DNA of 34,456 bases from Desulforamulus profundi (GTDB lineage: Bacteria > Bacillota_B > Desulfotomaculia > Desulfotomaculales > Desulfotomaculaceae). The translations under genes were made by a program, and so were the position numbers. Numbering within the stretch: position 1 is the first letter of the stretch; every line of letters starts with the position of its first letter. Positions 25,217 to 33,850 of this stretch are shown here, piece after piece. The notes under the pieces are model-generated. The model was not told the DNA's origin. It searched no databases and was given only the letters and a program-made list of their open reading frames with translations. The stretch covers positions 1 to 34,456 of the forward strand of contig NZ_AWQQ01000024.1 of NCBI RefSeq assembly GCF_002607855.1, read 5' to 3'.

Positions 25217-25459
25217 CTAACGAACCGTTTTCATTGCCGCGTGCTGTTTAACTACATTTTGCAGCACGTTTTCATGAATATCGAGAAGGCGTCCCACGGA
25301 TAGGATCAGCTCGTCCGCCTGCCTGGGGATAAATTCGGGGGATGTGGCTAGGGTGATCATCTCCGCTGTTTGCCGGAATACCAGGAGAGACGCTGCCTGC
25401 AATAAATGATAATACACAGTTTTTTCCCGTCCATTGGGCGATAAGCAAATTAATTCCAC
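25217..25459 (-). CDS. Hypothetical small helical protein
   Basis: 80 residues, not recognised. Contains YYHLLQAASLLVFRQTAEMI and ADELILSVGRLLDIHENVLQ; mostly helical, no Cys. A GTG at 25459 is used, but no good ribosome binding site precedes it, so the true start may lie inside. Composition looks like a real protein rather than a shadow. Stands alone on the minus strand, upstream of the corA promoter. Confidence 0.5.
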   Translation of the reverse strand: MELICLSPNGREKTVYYHLLQAASLLVFRQTAEMITLATSPEFIPRQADELILSVGRLLDIHENVLQNVVKQHAAMKTVR

Positions 25460-25780
25460 GTGCAGAATATTACCATGTTTGATTTAAAGAATGGCATAAG
25501 TATGCTCCGGTAAATAAAACAACCTGTTCCATTCGGGCACAATATTTTTCCTTGCTAAGTTTGTGGTTTCATTTCTAAACGGATAAAAAGAAAATTGAGA
25601 ATCGGCATCAATCTTGCAAGTAATAAAGATATATTATAAAGTTATATTTTCTTCATTTGGATTGATCAACAGTTTAGAAAAATTCCTTATTAAACGAATA
25701 TTCCAATGTCCTATAAGAGGAGTTATTAACACATTGTCGAATTCTGATAATATGACTCCTGGTTTGATACTTGGGGGGTG
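25460..25780. other. Intergenic, AT-rich
   Basis: No gene found. A weak promoter candidate, TTAACA about 25727 and TAATAT about 25748, lies before the hydrogenase-like gene. Nothing else recognisable. Confidence 0.4.
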
Positions 25781-27508
25781 ATGATCATTGCCTTAATATC
25801 TACGGATCATAACAATTGCCGCAAGTGCTATGCCTGTGTAAGAGCCTGTCCCGTCAAGACCATCGCTATAAAAAGGGGTCTGCCGGAAATTATAGAGGCA
25901 GGATGCTTGGGATGCGGGCAGTGTGTGCTGGCATGTTCGATCGGTGCAAAGATTGTTCATGATGATTCTCCCGTTATTCAAAAATGGTTGTCCGAGGGAA
26001 TGAAGGTGGTTGCCCTGGTTGCGCCGTCTTACCCGGCTTCCTTTCATTTAAACAGCGGTCAATTCGTTGCCGCACTCCGCCACCTGGGGTTTTCCGGCGT
26101 GCATGAAGTGGCTTATGGCGCCGGGATTTGTGCCGGGGAGTATTCAAAGTATTTCAGCGGGCAGCATGCAAAAACAATACTTTCAACCGCTTGCCCGGCA
26201 GTTGTGCAACTGGTTGAAAAACATTTTTCGAACCTCATTCAATACCTGGCCCCCATCGATTCACCCATGATCATTCAGGCAAAGATTATTAAAGCGGTTC
26301 AACCGGACGCAAAGGTCGTTTTTATCGGCCCGTGTTTTTCTAAAAACTACGAGTCCAAAGACCTTAACACAGGCGGTTATGTTGACGCGGTAATTAATTT
26401 CAGGCAGCTTGGCCACTGGTTTGACAGTACCGAGATTGCCTGGCAGGAATTGGCGGAACAGTCTTGGGATAACCCGCAGCCGGACCTGGCCCGCACCTTC
26501 CCCATCAGCGGCGGACTTTTAAAAACTTCCGGCATCCTGGAGGATGTTACCAGCATGGAAATTGTGGTGGTGGAAGGGGCCCGGCGCTGTATCGAAGTGC
26601 TAAAAGCTATTGACAGCGGGGATTTTACTCCCAAGTTTGTGGATATGCTGGTTTGCGAAGGCTGTGTCATGGGACCAGGGATGGTCAGTGACAAGCCCTA
26701 TATGGTAAGGGCCCACCAGGTGGCGAAAACCGTTCAGCAAAGCAATCATTCTGTTTGTCATCAAGAAATGCGACAGGTTTTGCAGGAGCTGGATTTTACA
26801 AGAACATTCCAGGCCAAGCCGGTCTTGAAGAAAACCTATACGGACGAACAGGTCTGGCAAACCTTGAGAGAAACCGGCAAACACAACATCAGGGATCTCA
26901 TTAACTGCAGCGCCTGTGGTTATGATACCTGCTGGGAGAAGGCTGTGGCCTGCCTGCAGGGAATGGCCGAAAAGGAAATGTGCCTGCCCTTCCTTTTACG
27001 ACAGGTTCCTGCTTTGACCAGCAGCCTGATGGATATGAGCAGCAAATTAATGCTTTCCATGGAATCCATTAATTTCTCTACCCTTACCCTCAAGGGAACC
27101 ACCTCTAAAATCAACAGCAGGAACCAGCACCTGGAAGCCCTGATGAAGGAAACCAATACCATCGCCAAGGATACCCTGGAATTGGCCAACAAGGTCCTGT
27201 TGATGGTATCTCAATATCAATTTCCCATAACGGACAAACAGGTACCCCAACTGCCCCTGGCCCCTTCCGATATCGAAGAAATCCGAAACATTGCCGCCCA
27301 AAGCAAGCTGCAGTCCGAAAAGGCCACCAAAGCCTTTGAGGATATTGCCAGTGTCTTAACACGCCTGAGAGAAGACAGTGTAATGATCCTGGAACAGGAA
27401 AAGGCCATCAAAGTGGTAACCAGTTCGCTGGAGCAAATCGTAGCCACCTATGATCAACTGCTCAATATCGGCGCCGCCATGGCCAGCATCGGAAGAAATT
27501 ATGTATAA
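25781..27508 (+). CDS. Group D-like [FeFe]-hydrogenase domain protein with coiled-coil tail (putative sensor)
   Basis: 575 residues. Two [4Fe-4S] ferredoxin motifs (CRKCYACVRACP and CLGCGQCVLACS, residues about 14-55). The H-cluster domain keeps its four cysteines in altered motifs: STACPAVV, GPCFSKNYE and LVCEGCVMGPG. A further Fe-S motif (CSACGYDTCWEKAVACLQG, about 373-391) and a long coiled coil (about 410-575) follow. Catalytic hydrogenases have TSCCP, MPCxxK and GGV; these changes fit group D/sensory types that signal H2 or redox state rather than turn over quickly. GGGGGGTG precedes the start closely (start 25778 or 25781). No partner kinase or phosphatase downstream in the window. Confidence 0.8.
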   Translation: MIIALISTDHNNCRKCYACVRACPVKTIAIKRGLPEIIEAGCLGCGQCVLACSIGAKIVHDDSPVIQKWLSEGMKVVALVAPSYPASFHLNSGQFVAALRHLGFSGVHEVAYGAGICAGEYSKYFSGQHAKTILSTACPAVVQLVEKHFSNLIQYLAPIDSPMIIQAKIIKAVQPDAKVVFIGPCFSKNYESKDLNTGGYVDAVINFRQLGHWFDSTEIAWQELAEQSWDNPQPDLARTFPISGGLLKTSGILEDVTSMEIVVVEGARRCIEVLKAIDSGDFTPKFVDMLVCEGCVMGPGMVSDKPYMVRAHQVAKTVQQSNHSVCHQEMRQVLQELDFTRTFQAKPVLKKTYTDEQVWQTLRETGKHNIRDLINCSACGYDTCWEKAVACLQGMAEKEMCLPFLLRQVPALTSSLMDMSSKLMLSMESINFSTLTLKGTTSKINSRNQHLEALMKETNTIAKDTLELANKVLLMVSQYQFPITDKQVPQLPLAPSDIEEIRNIAAQSKLQSEKATKAFEDIASVLTRLREDSVMILEQEKAIKVVTSSLEQIVATYDQLLNIGAAMASIGRNYV

Positions 27509-27572
27509 CTTCAAAGGCCCGGAATCACCATGGAATCTAATAGTATGAAATTTTATAGAAAAATATAGAAAT

Positions 27573-28475
27573 CTACGAAATTTCTTTGAACTTATCCCAA
27601 TAATCCTTGAAGTAAGGATTTCTCAGGATTAAGTCCTTAGCCCAACTATTGGGGCGTGAAGTTCGCTCCAGCCTGCTAATGAATCGCTTCACCAACACCT
27701 GGAGGATCAACTTTTTGTTCTTGTAAACGGAACCAATCTCGTCAGAACTTCTGACACAGATATTTCTGGCTCCATTTACGTCCGCATGGGTTTTATAACC
27801 ACAGTACCGACAGACAAATTCTGCCTGGGTACTGCGATTACTCTTATCGACATACCCGCAGGAATTACAGGTTTGCGACGTGTAGGCAGGGTTAACATAG
27901 GTTACTTTGATACCATATTCCTCTGCTGCCGCATCAAGTTTAGCGGTTATAACTGCCTTGCCAAACCGGGAGAGAAGTCGGTTTAACCTGCGGGATAGGT
28001 TGGGGTTTTGAAAGTTAAGTTTTTCTATAACAATCTCTTTGGGGCAATACAGCTTAACAATTCGGTTTACAATCCGGCATATATCATTTTTAAGGTAAGA
28101 CCTGAGTTTAGAAACTAATCTGTCATAACGAGGGCTTCTCACTTTAGTCCCTGCTTCTGCCGGTTACGGGCCAGTTCGGTGATAATGCCGTCATATTTCA
28201 GAAGGGTTTCGTAAAACTTACGACCAAATAAGTCGCCGCGGTCAGTAGTAAAAATACTCTTTAAGCCTAAGTCCAGGGCTGTCTTAGGTGTCAGGGGTTT
28301 ATATTCTTTGGATTTAGTTTTGTCCTTAATAAAAGATACAGTCATCTTGCCTTCCTTAGTCAAATTAAACTGACAGAAATTCTTTAACTGACCCGGTATA
28401 TCCTCAAAATATTCGTTAGACTGCACAGGAATGTAAACCGGCTTGCCTTTATCCAGAGTAGATAACCGAACCCAA
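27573..28475 (-). pseudogene. IS607/IS1341-type TnpB, C-terminal fragment (also one frameshift)
   Basis: Begins abruptly with FWVRLSTLDKGKPVYIPVQS and continues with ALDLGLKSIFTTDRGDLFG (RuvC Asp), VIEKLNFQNP (Glu), a CNSCG...CRYCG zinc finger and THADVNGARNI (final Asp). The first about 195 residues, present in the plus-strand copy at 33807, are missing. A base is lacking near 28143 (AAA for AAAA on the minus strand), splitting QKQGLK from SPRYDRL. The first 87 bases are identical to the end of the window (34370-34456). 3' of it no clear end was found. Confidence 0.85.
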
Positions 28476-28810
28476 AACGGCAGGGGAAGGACAGAGGTTT
28501 CCTTGGCCGTGGACAGGGCAATGGTGGTCTTTGTTTTTACCACCCCGGGCGCACCTTTAATGACTTCGCTGACCAGTTCTTCCAAATCCCTGATACGGGT
28601 GCAGCGTACTTTAAGAAGATAGTCCTCTTCACCGGCTATGTGATGGCATTCCAACACTTCCGGCAGTTCCTGCACACGATGCAAAAAGTGTAACCGGTCA
28701 TCCGGATGCTGTAAAACAACATAAATGAAAGCCAGCACCTCACAGCGAACCGCAGCCGGCTCCACCACCGCCGTATACCCTTTAATAATGCCCCGGTCTT
28801 CCAAGTTTTG
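28476..28810 (-). pseudogene. Lrp/AsnC-family regulator, C-terminal ligand domain only
   Basis: Reads QNLEDRGIIKGYTAVVEPAA, then LPEVLECHHIAGEEDYLLKV and EVIKGAPGVVKTKTTIALST, the RAM/AsnC effector domain. The N-terminal helix-turn-helix is gone: the sequence upstream changes at 28811 to unrelated DNA. At the other end the frame runs into the tnpB fragment by chance. Truncated at both ends, so not a working regulator. Confidence 0.75.
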
Positions 28811-28826
28811 TCAACACTCTGTAACA

Positions 28827-28842
28827 TGTTTTACGTGAAACA
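28827..28842. promoter_or_regulatory. parS: parS-like site upstream of parA
   Basis: TGTTTTACGTGAAACA differs in one base from the palindromic parS TGTTTCACGTGAAACA found after parB. ParB/Spo0J nucleates here. About 100 bp before the parA start. Confidence 0.75.
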
Positions 28843-28941
28843 TTTTCCTTTTATAGGTACCCACATCAATACCTTTTTAAGAAGGAAGAAATCCTTTCTT
28901 TGTTGAATAGGGATAAATAGAAGAACTTGGGGGGTGCTCAA

Positions 28942-31900
28942 TTGGGGAAAATCATATGCATTACCAACCAAAAAGGAGGAGTGGCCGCGCGTCCGTAAGA
29001 CGCTTTAGTGAAAGTCGTGTATATACGATAACCCTAGCGGTTCATTAGGGGTTCGTACCATCTCACTAACCCAAGATCCGAAAGGTGAAGGGAAAAACAG
29101 CATGTGAGAAAAGCATGAATGGCTTGAAATAGGCTAAAGTCAGGTTATGCAAGGTACAGGTATCCTATGGCTAAGGCTAAACTGCTTGAACTCTAGTATC
29201 CTCGCTGTAACCCGCCCAGATAAGGGAACGCCTTTTGATAACCCTTATGGTGTGTTGAAACCCGTGAATTTTGGTCACAACATGGGAAAAGCCATATCGC
29301 ATTTACCTACGGCGAATATGGAGAACCGCCTACACACCCAAGTGTCAGTAAGACACTCAAGGATACGAACGGAGAGCCTAAGGGATACCATTGCACTAAA
29401 GTTGTTAAACGGAGATTACCTACGTGGGAACGTTCTATCATTAAGAACTATGCATGATAATCCCGCAAGGGATATGGACGCTGAATATCCCATAAGGTAA
29501 CGGAGCTTCCGTAGTAGTCCGAGATGGGGAAAGCCTATCACATGGCGAAGGGAAGCAGGTCGTCCGATATACTAGGATATGAGGTATGCGAAATGCAGAC
29601 AGCCGAGACTATACTAGGTATATTAAATCAAAAGTCGATAGAGAATCCAAATCAAAGATTCGAGAGATTATACCGTTTACTCTACAATAAGGACTTCTAC
29701 TGGAATGCCTACTGTAAAATTGCCAGTAAAGAAGGTAATCTAATCAAGGTTGTAGATGACGATACCATTGATGGCTTTTACGAAAAGAAAATAGAGAAAC
29801 TAATTGAAGAAATAAGGACGGAAAGGTACTACCCAAAACCGGCCAGAAAGAAGTACATTCCCAAAAGCAACGATAAACTTCGTCCCCTATCAATCCCTAG
29901 TTTCTCGGATAAACTTGTCCAAGAGGTCATCAGAGAAATTTTAGAAGTCATCTATGAACCACACTTCTCGGAAAACTCGCATGGCTTTAGACCCAATAAA
30001 AGTTGCCATACAGCCCTCTACCAGATTAAGAAAAACTGGCGAGGTGTAAAATGGGTTATCGAAGGAGATATAACCAGTTTCTTTGATAATATCTCCCACG
30101 AAAAACTTCTTGAAATTCTCAGTAGGAAAATTGATGATAACAGGTTTCTTAGACTAATTGACAAATTCCTCAAGGCTGGATATATGGAAGATTGGAAAAA
30201 GTACGAAACCTACTCGGGAACACCCCAAGGTGGGATACTTAGCCCAATCCTAGCGAATATCTACTTGAACGAATTTGATAAGTTTATAGAACGAATCTGT
30301 GAACAATATTCCTACGGTGAACTAAGAAGAAGAAACCCAGAATACAACAAGCTGAATTGCAAATATCACTACTACTCAAATAAGGGTCAAATGGACAAAG
30401 GCTACAGCAGAGTGAAGTATTGTAGATATGCAGACGACTTTGTCATTGGCATATGGAATGACAAAGCCACCGCCGAAAGAATCAGAGACTTCGCTAAGGA
30501 ATTCTTGGAAAATGAGTTACTGATAGAACTCAACCAAGAGAAGACACTAACAACAAACCTCAAAGACGAAAACGTAAAGTTCCTAGGGTACGAAATATCC
30601 AAGTCAGGTAAACACAAATATACAACTGATAAGAGAAAGGGCTTCTTTGTAAACGAAACCATTCAACTGTTAGTACCCTCTAAGGTGGTAAACAAACACA
30701 TAGCTAAATACTCTAAAAACGGCAAAGCTATACATTTACCACAAAGAGTAAACCAACCTGAATTAGATACCCTTATGCAGTATAATGCTGAAATCAGAGG
30801 TTTGTACAACTATTACTCCTTAGCAACAGATGTGAGTACCAAAATAAACAAGGTTAGGTTCTACAATTACGATAGTCTGGTTAAAACCCTTGCCTTCAAA
30901 CATAAATGCTCATATAAGAAAATAATTGAGAAATTCGGTGTAGAAGTCCCACTAAAAAACAACAATACAGGGACTAAAAAACTGTTAGGCGTCAAATACA
31001 AAACCAAAGAAGGCGAAAAGGTATTAACATACTTTAACGAGAGCCTATCTAAGAGAGAATTTCCAATAATTAACCTTGTTGACCAATTACCCTTGCCACT
31101 AAATCACCGAACTACACTACTAGATAGAATCCAAACCAACGAATGTGAATTATGTGGCAGCAAGGAAAATATCGAGGTACGCCACATCAAAAAGTTGAAA
31201 GAAGTCAAAGAAAATGGCGGAAAAGGGGCAAAGAAATGCCCCAAAGGGTGGAATTAATGTCTGCACTGAACAGGAAAACCTTAGTGGTATGTGCGCAATG
31301 CCACGATAAGATACACAACGGAAATCTCTAACTTTTGATGAATAGGATGACTGGAGAGCCGTATGCTTGGAAACTTGCACGTACGGTTCGGAGGGGGAGT
31401 ACAGAAACCTACCATAGTGATATGGCAAGGCGCTGGACTCCTACCCTACAAGACCACCACTGCCGTAAATGTAGGGGCCAGCCTCGCCCTGATGGGACAA
31501 CCTGTACTGCTGGTTGACATTGATCCCCAGGGTAATGCCAGCAGTGGTTAGGTATTGATAAAACTGACCTGGAACGCTGTATTTATGATGTTTTAATTAA
31601 TGATATTTCTCCCAGGGAAGTGATTATTTCCACAGATATCCGAAACCTGGATATACTTCCCTCTACCATACAACTGGCCGGGGCGGAAGTTGAGATGGTG
31701 TCCTTGATCGCCCGGGAGCAGATTCTCAAACGGGCGCTAACGCCATTAAAGGAAAAATATCAATATATTATTATCGATTGTCCTCCATCACTGGGATTGT
31801 TGACCCTTAATGCTCTGGCGGCAGCAGATTCGGTATTAATACCAATTCAATGTGAGTTTTATGCGCTGGAAGGTGTTGGCCAGTTAATGAACACCATCCA

Positions 31901-32164
31901 GTTAGTACAAAAACACCTTAATACCGACTTAAAAATCGAGGGCGTATTATTAACCATGTTTGATGCCCGGCTGAATCTTTCCATACAAGTGGTAGATGAA
32001 GTGAAAAAGGTTTTCGGCAGCAAGGTGTATAAAAGTATCATCCCGAGAAATGTTCGTCTAAGTGAAGCACCCAGTCATGGGATACCGGTGGTTATTTACG
32101 ATCCAAATCCAGGGGGTCCGAAGCATACCAAGAACTAGCCAAGGAAGTGATGGGTGTTGAATAA
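28942..32164 (+). CDS. parA: Chromosome-partitioning ATPase ParA/Soj, split by a group II intron (two further frameshifts)
   Basis: Exon 1 is 28942-28986, exon 2 is 31450-32164; joined they give about 253 residues, the length of Soj. Exon 1 (TTG start) reads [15 protein letters not shown] and exon 2 opens [20 protein letters not shown], so the junction falls between GGVA and K of the deviant Walker A. Later: [40 protein letters not shown]. Bases are missing near 31547 and 32106; after repair the end is [20 protein letters not shown]. Expression depends on intron splicing. parB starts eight bases before its end. Confidence 0.9.
29593..31331 (+). CDS. ltrA: Group II intron reverse transcriptase/maturase with HNH endonuclease (one apparent frameshift)
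   Basis: About 579 residues after correction. RT blocks: [68 protein letters not shown], catalytic [22 protein letters not shown]. The maturase X region spans about 380-500, and the HNH part starts [21 protein letters not shown] base is missing at 31239-31242 (four Cs for five), after which it reads [23 protein letters not shown] 29593 after GAGG is preferred to 29524. It splices the intron and moves it. Confidence 0.93.
31356..31389 (+). ncRNA. Group II intron domain V
   Basis: A 34-nt hairpin with the catalytic-triad-type start GAGCCGTATGC, a GGAAACTT-like loop and GCACGTACGGTTC. This is the most conserved part of group II introns. Confidence 0.9.
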
Positions 32165-33034
32165 AAAACGAGGACTGGGAAAGGGTCTGCAGGCACTGAT
32201 GCCTGTTGTAACAAATGAAGCCCCCAGTCAAGGGATCTTAAAAGAGATTAGGGTCTCCGATATTAAACCTAATCCAAAACAGCCAAGGTTAAGAATAGAT
32301 CAAGAGAAACTGCTGGAATTGGTGGATTCCGTCAGGGAATATGGAGTTGTGCAGCCGGTGGTGGTCAGGGCGCAACCCGGCGGCGGCTACGAGCTTATTG
32401 CCGGGGAACGCAGGTGGCGGGCCTGCCAGCAACTGGGCCTGGAATACATCCCGGCTGTGATCAGAGAATATGGTGAGCTGCAATCTGCTGCCATCGCCCT
32501 GATCGAAAATTTACAGAGGGAAAATCTCAACCCCCTGGAGGAAGCAACCGCTTACCGCAGGCTGATGGATGAATTTCAGCTTACCCAGGAACAGGTCTCC
32601 CAACGGTGGGCAAAAGCAGACCCCAGATCACTAATATGATCCGCTTGTTAACCCTGCCCAATGAAATTAAGGTGAAACTCAGCAGCGGGGAAATATCAGC
32701 AGGACACGCCCGAACCTTATTGACGTTGGAATCCCGGCACAAGCAGATAGAAGTGTGCGAGTTGATCATTAAGAAGCAGCTGTCTGTGCGGCAGGTTGAA
32801 GAATTAGTGAAGAATATTCTTGACGGGGACCAGGATAAAGAAAAGACCAAAAAGGTAAAAACACGTAACCCCGAGATCATGGAATTAGAAGACCAGTTGA
32901 GAAGTTGCCTGGGGACCAAAGTACAGATTAAGACCAGCCGGCGAGGCGGTAAGATCGAGATCGATTATTATGACGACAATGATTTAAACAGGCTGTTGGA
33001 ACTGCTGCTTTCTGAAGATAAGCTAATGGCTTAA
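32154..33034 (+). CDS. parB: Chromosome-partitioning protein ParB/Spo0J (one apparent frameshift)
   Basis: About 293 residues after correction. Start GLGKGLQALMP; the CTPase/ParB core has IKPNPKQPRLRI, ELIAGERRWRACQQLG and ALIENLQRENLNPLEEA; the helix-turn-helix is LTQEQVSQRVGKSRPQITNM; the dimerisation part is C-terminal. A base is missing at 32605-32606 (GG for GGG). Without it the protein stops at 32639, inside the helix-turn-helix. GTG start overlapping parA. It loads on parS and slides, and drives ParA-dependent segregation and SMC loading. Its stop lies in the parS palindrome. Confidence 0.92.
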
Positions 33035-33061
33035 TGTTTCACGTGAAACATTAAGCCATTA
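33024..33061. promoter_or_regulatory. parS: Perfect parS inside a 38-bp palindrome at the parB stop codon
   Basis: TGTTTCACGTGAAACA (33035-33050) is the centre of a longer perfect palindrome: 33024-33034 is the reverse complement of 33051-33061. The parB TAA (33032-33034) lies in the left arm. As RNA it would fold into a 19-pair stem, which could stop transcription, although the bases after it (AATTATTGG) are not a good T tract. Confidence 0.9.
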
Positions 33062-33220
33062 AATTATTGGGCAGGGGAATTTAATACAGTAATAAAATAA
33101 CTAACTAACTAAAACTAGTTAAAAATATTTATTAAACCTATCTATTACAGTATTATAACAAGTCATCAAAAACATAGAACTTCATAGAAAATAATAGTGC
33201 AATTTTCAATTTAAAAATGG

Positions 33221-33235
33221 TATAATTTTCATATG
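33221..33235 (+). promoter_or_regulatory. TATAAT seven bases from the tnpA start: likely leaderless mRNA
   Basis: TATAAT at 33221-33226, then the ATG at 33233. Transcription would start at or within a base or two of the start codon, and no ribosome binding site exists. The -35 is weak (TGCAAT). Confidence 0.5.
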
Positions 33236-33850
33236 AAACTAAGTAATTACGCAAAACAAAGAGGAATAACATACCGAGCTGCCTGGAACCACTTTAAAGC
33301 AGGGAAAATACCCGGAGCCTATAAAGACCCTAATACAGGTGCAGTGATAATCCCGACTTATGAAGAAACCAGGCTCAAAAATGCTGCCATTTACGCCAGG
33401 GTATCCAGTAACGAAAACAAGGATAACCTGGAAAGCCAAGCTGAAAGGTTAAGACAGTATGTCATTGCCAGAGGTTATCAGATCACCCATGTTGTAAAAG
33501 AAGTGGGCAGTGGCGTAAATGATAACCGCAAGAAACTTCTCCAACTACTTTGTAAAGATGATTGGGGTACGTTAATAGTTGAGCATAAAGACCGCCTTAC
33601 CCGGTTTGGATTTAACTACATCCAAACTCTACTTGAAAAAGAGGGTCGTAAAATTGAAGTCGTCAATCTGGCGGAAGATGATAAAGCAGACTTAATACAA
33701 GACCTTATTTCCATCATTTACTCCTTCAGTGTCCGGATGTATGGGTTAAGGCGAAGCAAACGCCGGACGGAGAAAATCATTCAATGTCTTACAAAGGAAT
33801 TTGAAGATGATAAGAACTTACCAACTAAAACACCAGGCCAACAAGAGTAA
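33233..33850 (+). CDS. tnpA: IS607 TnpA serine recombinase
   Basis: 205 residues. N-terminal MerR-like helix-turn-helix (MKLSNYAKQRGITYRAAWNH, then FKAGKIPGAY), then the resolvase fold with the nucleophile in AAIYARVSSNENKDNLESQ, LIVEHKDRLTRFGF and a basic end (GLRRSKRRTEKI). IS607 recombinases move DNA through phosphoserine links with little target choice. Its end overlaps tnpB by 44 bases. Intact and plausible as active. Confidence 0.93.
   Translation: MKLSNYAKQRGITYRAAWNHFKAGKIPGAYKDPNTGAVIIPTYEETRLKNAAIYARVSSNENKDNLESQAERLRQYVIARGYQITHVVKEVGSGVNDNRKKLLQLLCKDDWGTLIVEHKDRLTRFGFNYIQTLLEKEGRKIEVVNLAEDDKADLIQDLISIIYSFSVRMYGLRRSKRRTEKIIQCLTKEFEDDKNLPTKTPGQQE

Larger units (their letters stand above)
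28987..31449 (+). mobile_element. Group II intron in parA
   Basis: 2463 bp, starting GCGCG (consensus GUGYG; second base differs) and ending CCTACCCTAC. Domain V is at 31356-31389 (GAGCCGTATGC ... GTACGGTTC), domain VI at about 31393-31449. The exon end GTGGCC (IBS1, 28981-28986) can pair with GGTCAC at 29273-29278 (EBS1, one G-U), and GAGGA (28976-28980) with TCCTC at 29199-29203 (EBS2). Removal restores an uninterrupted Walker A, in frame. It encodes its own reverse transcriptase in domain IV. Confidence 0.92.

Noticed and set aside
28139..28804. A single 221-residue protein joining an Lrp domain to TnpB
   Set aside because: The joint coincides with the edge of a repeated tnpB segment, the Lrp part lacks its DNA-binding domain and the TnpB part lacks its start. 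Chance read-through of two fragments is simpler than a functional fusion.
33097..33112. AACTAACTAACT repeat as a CRISPR or iteron
   Set aside because: Only three four-base units; no spaced repeats anywhere in the window suggest a CRISPR array.
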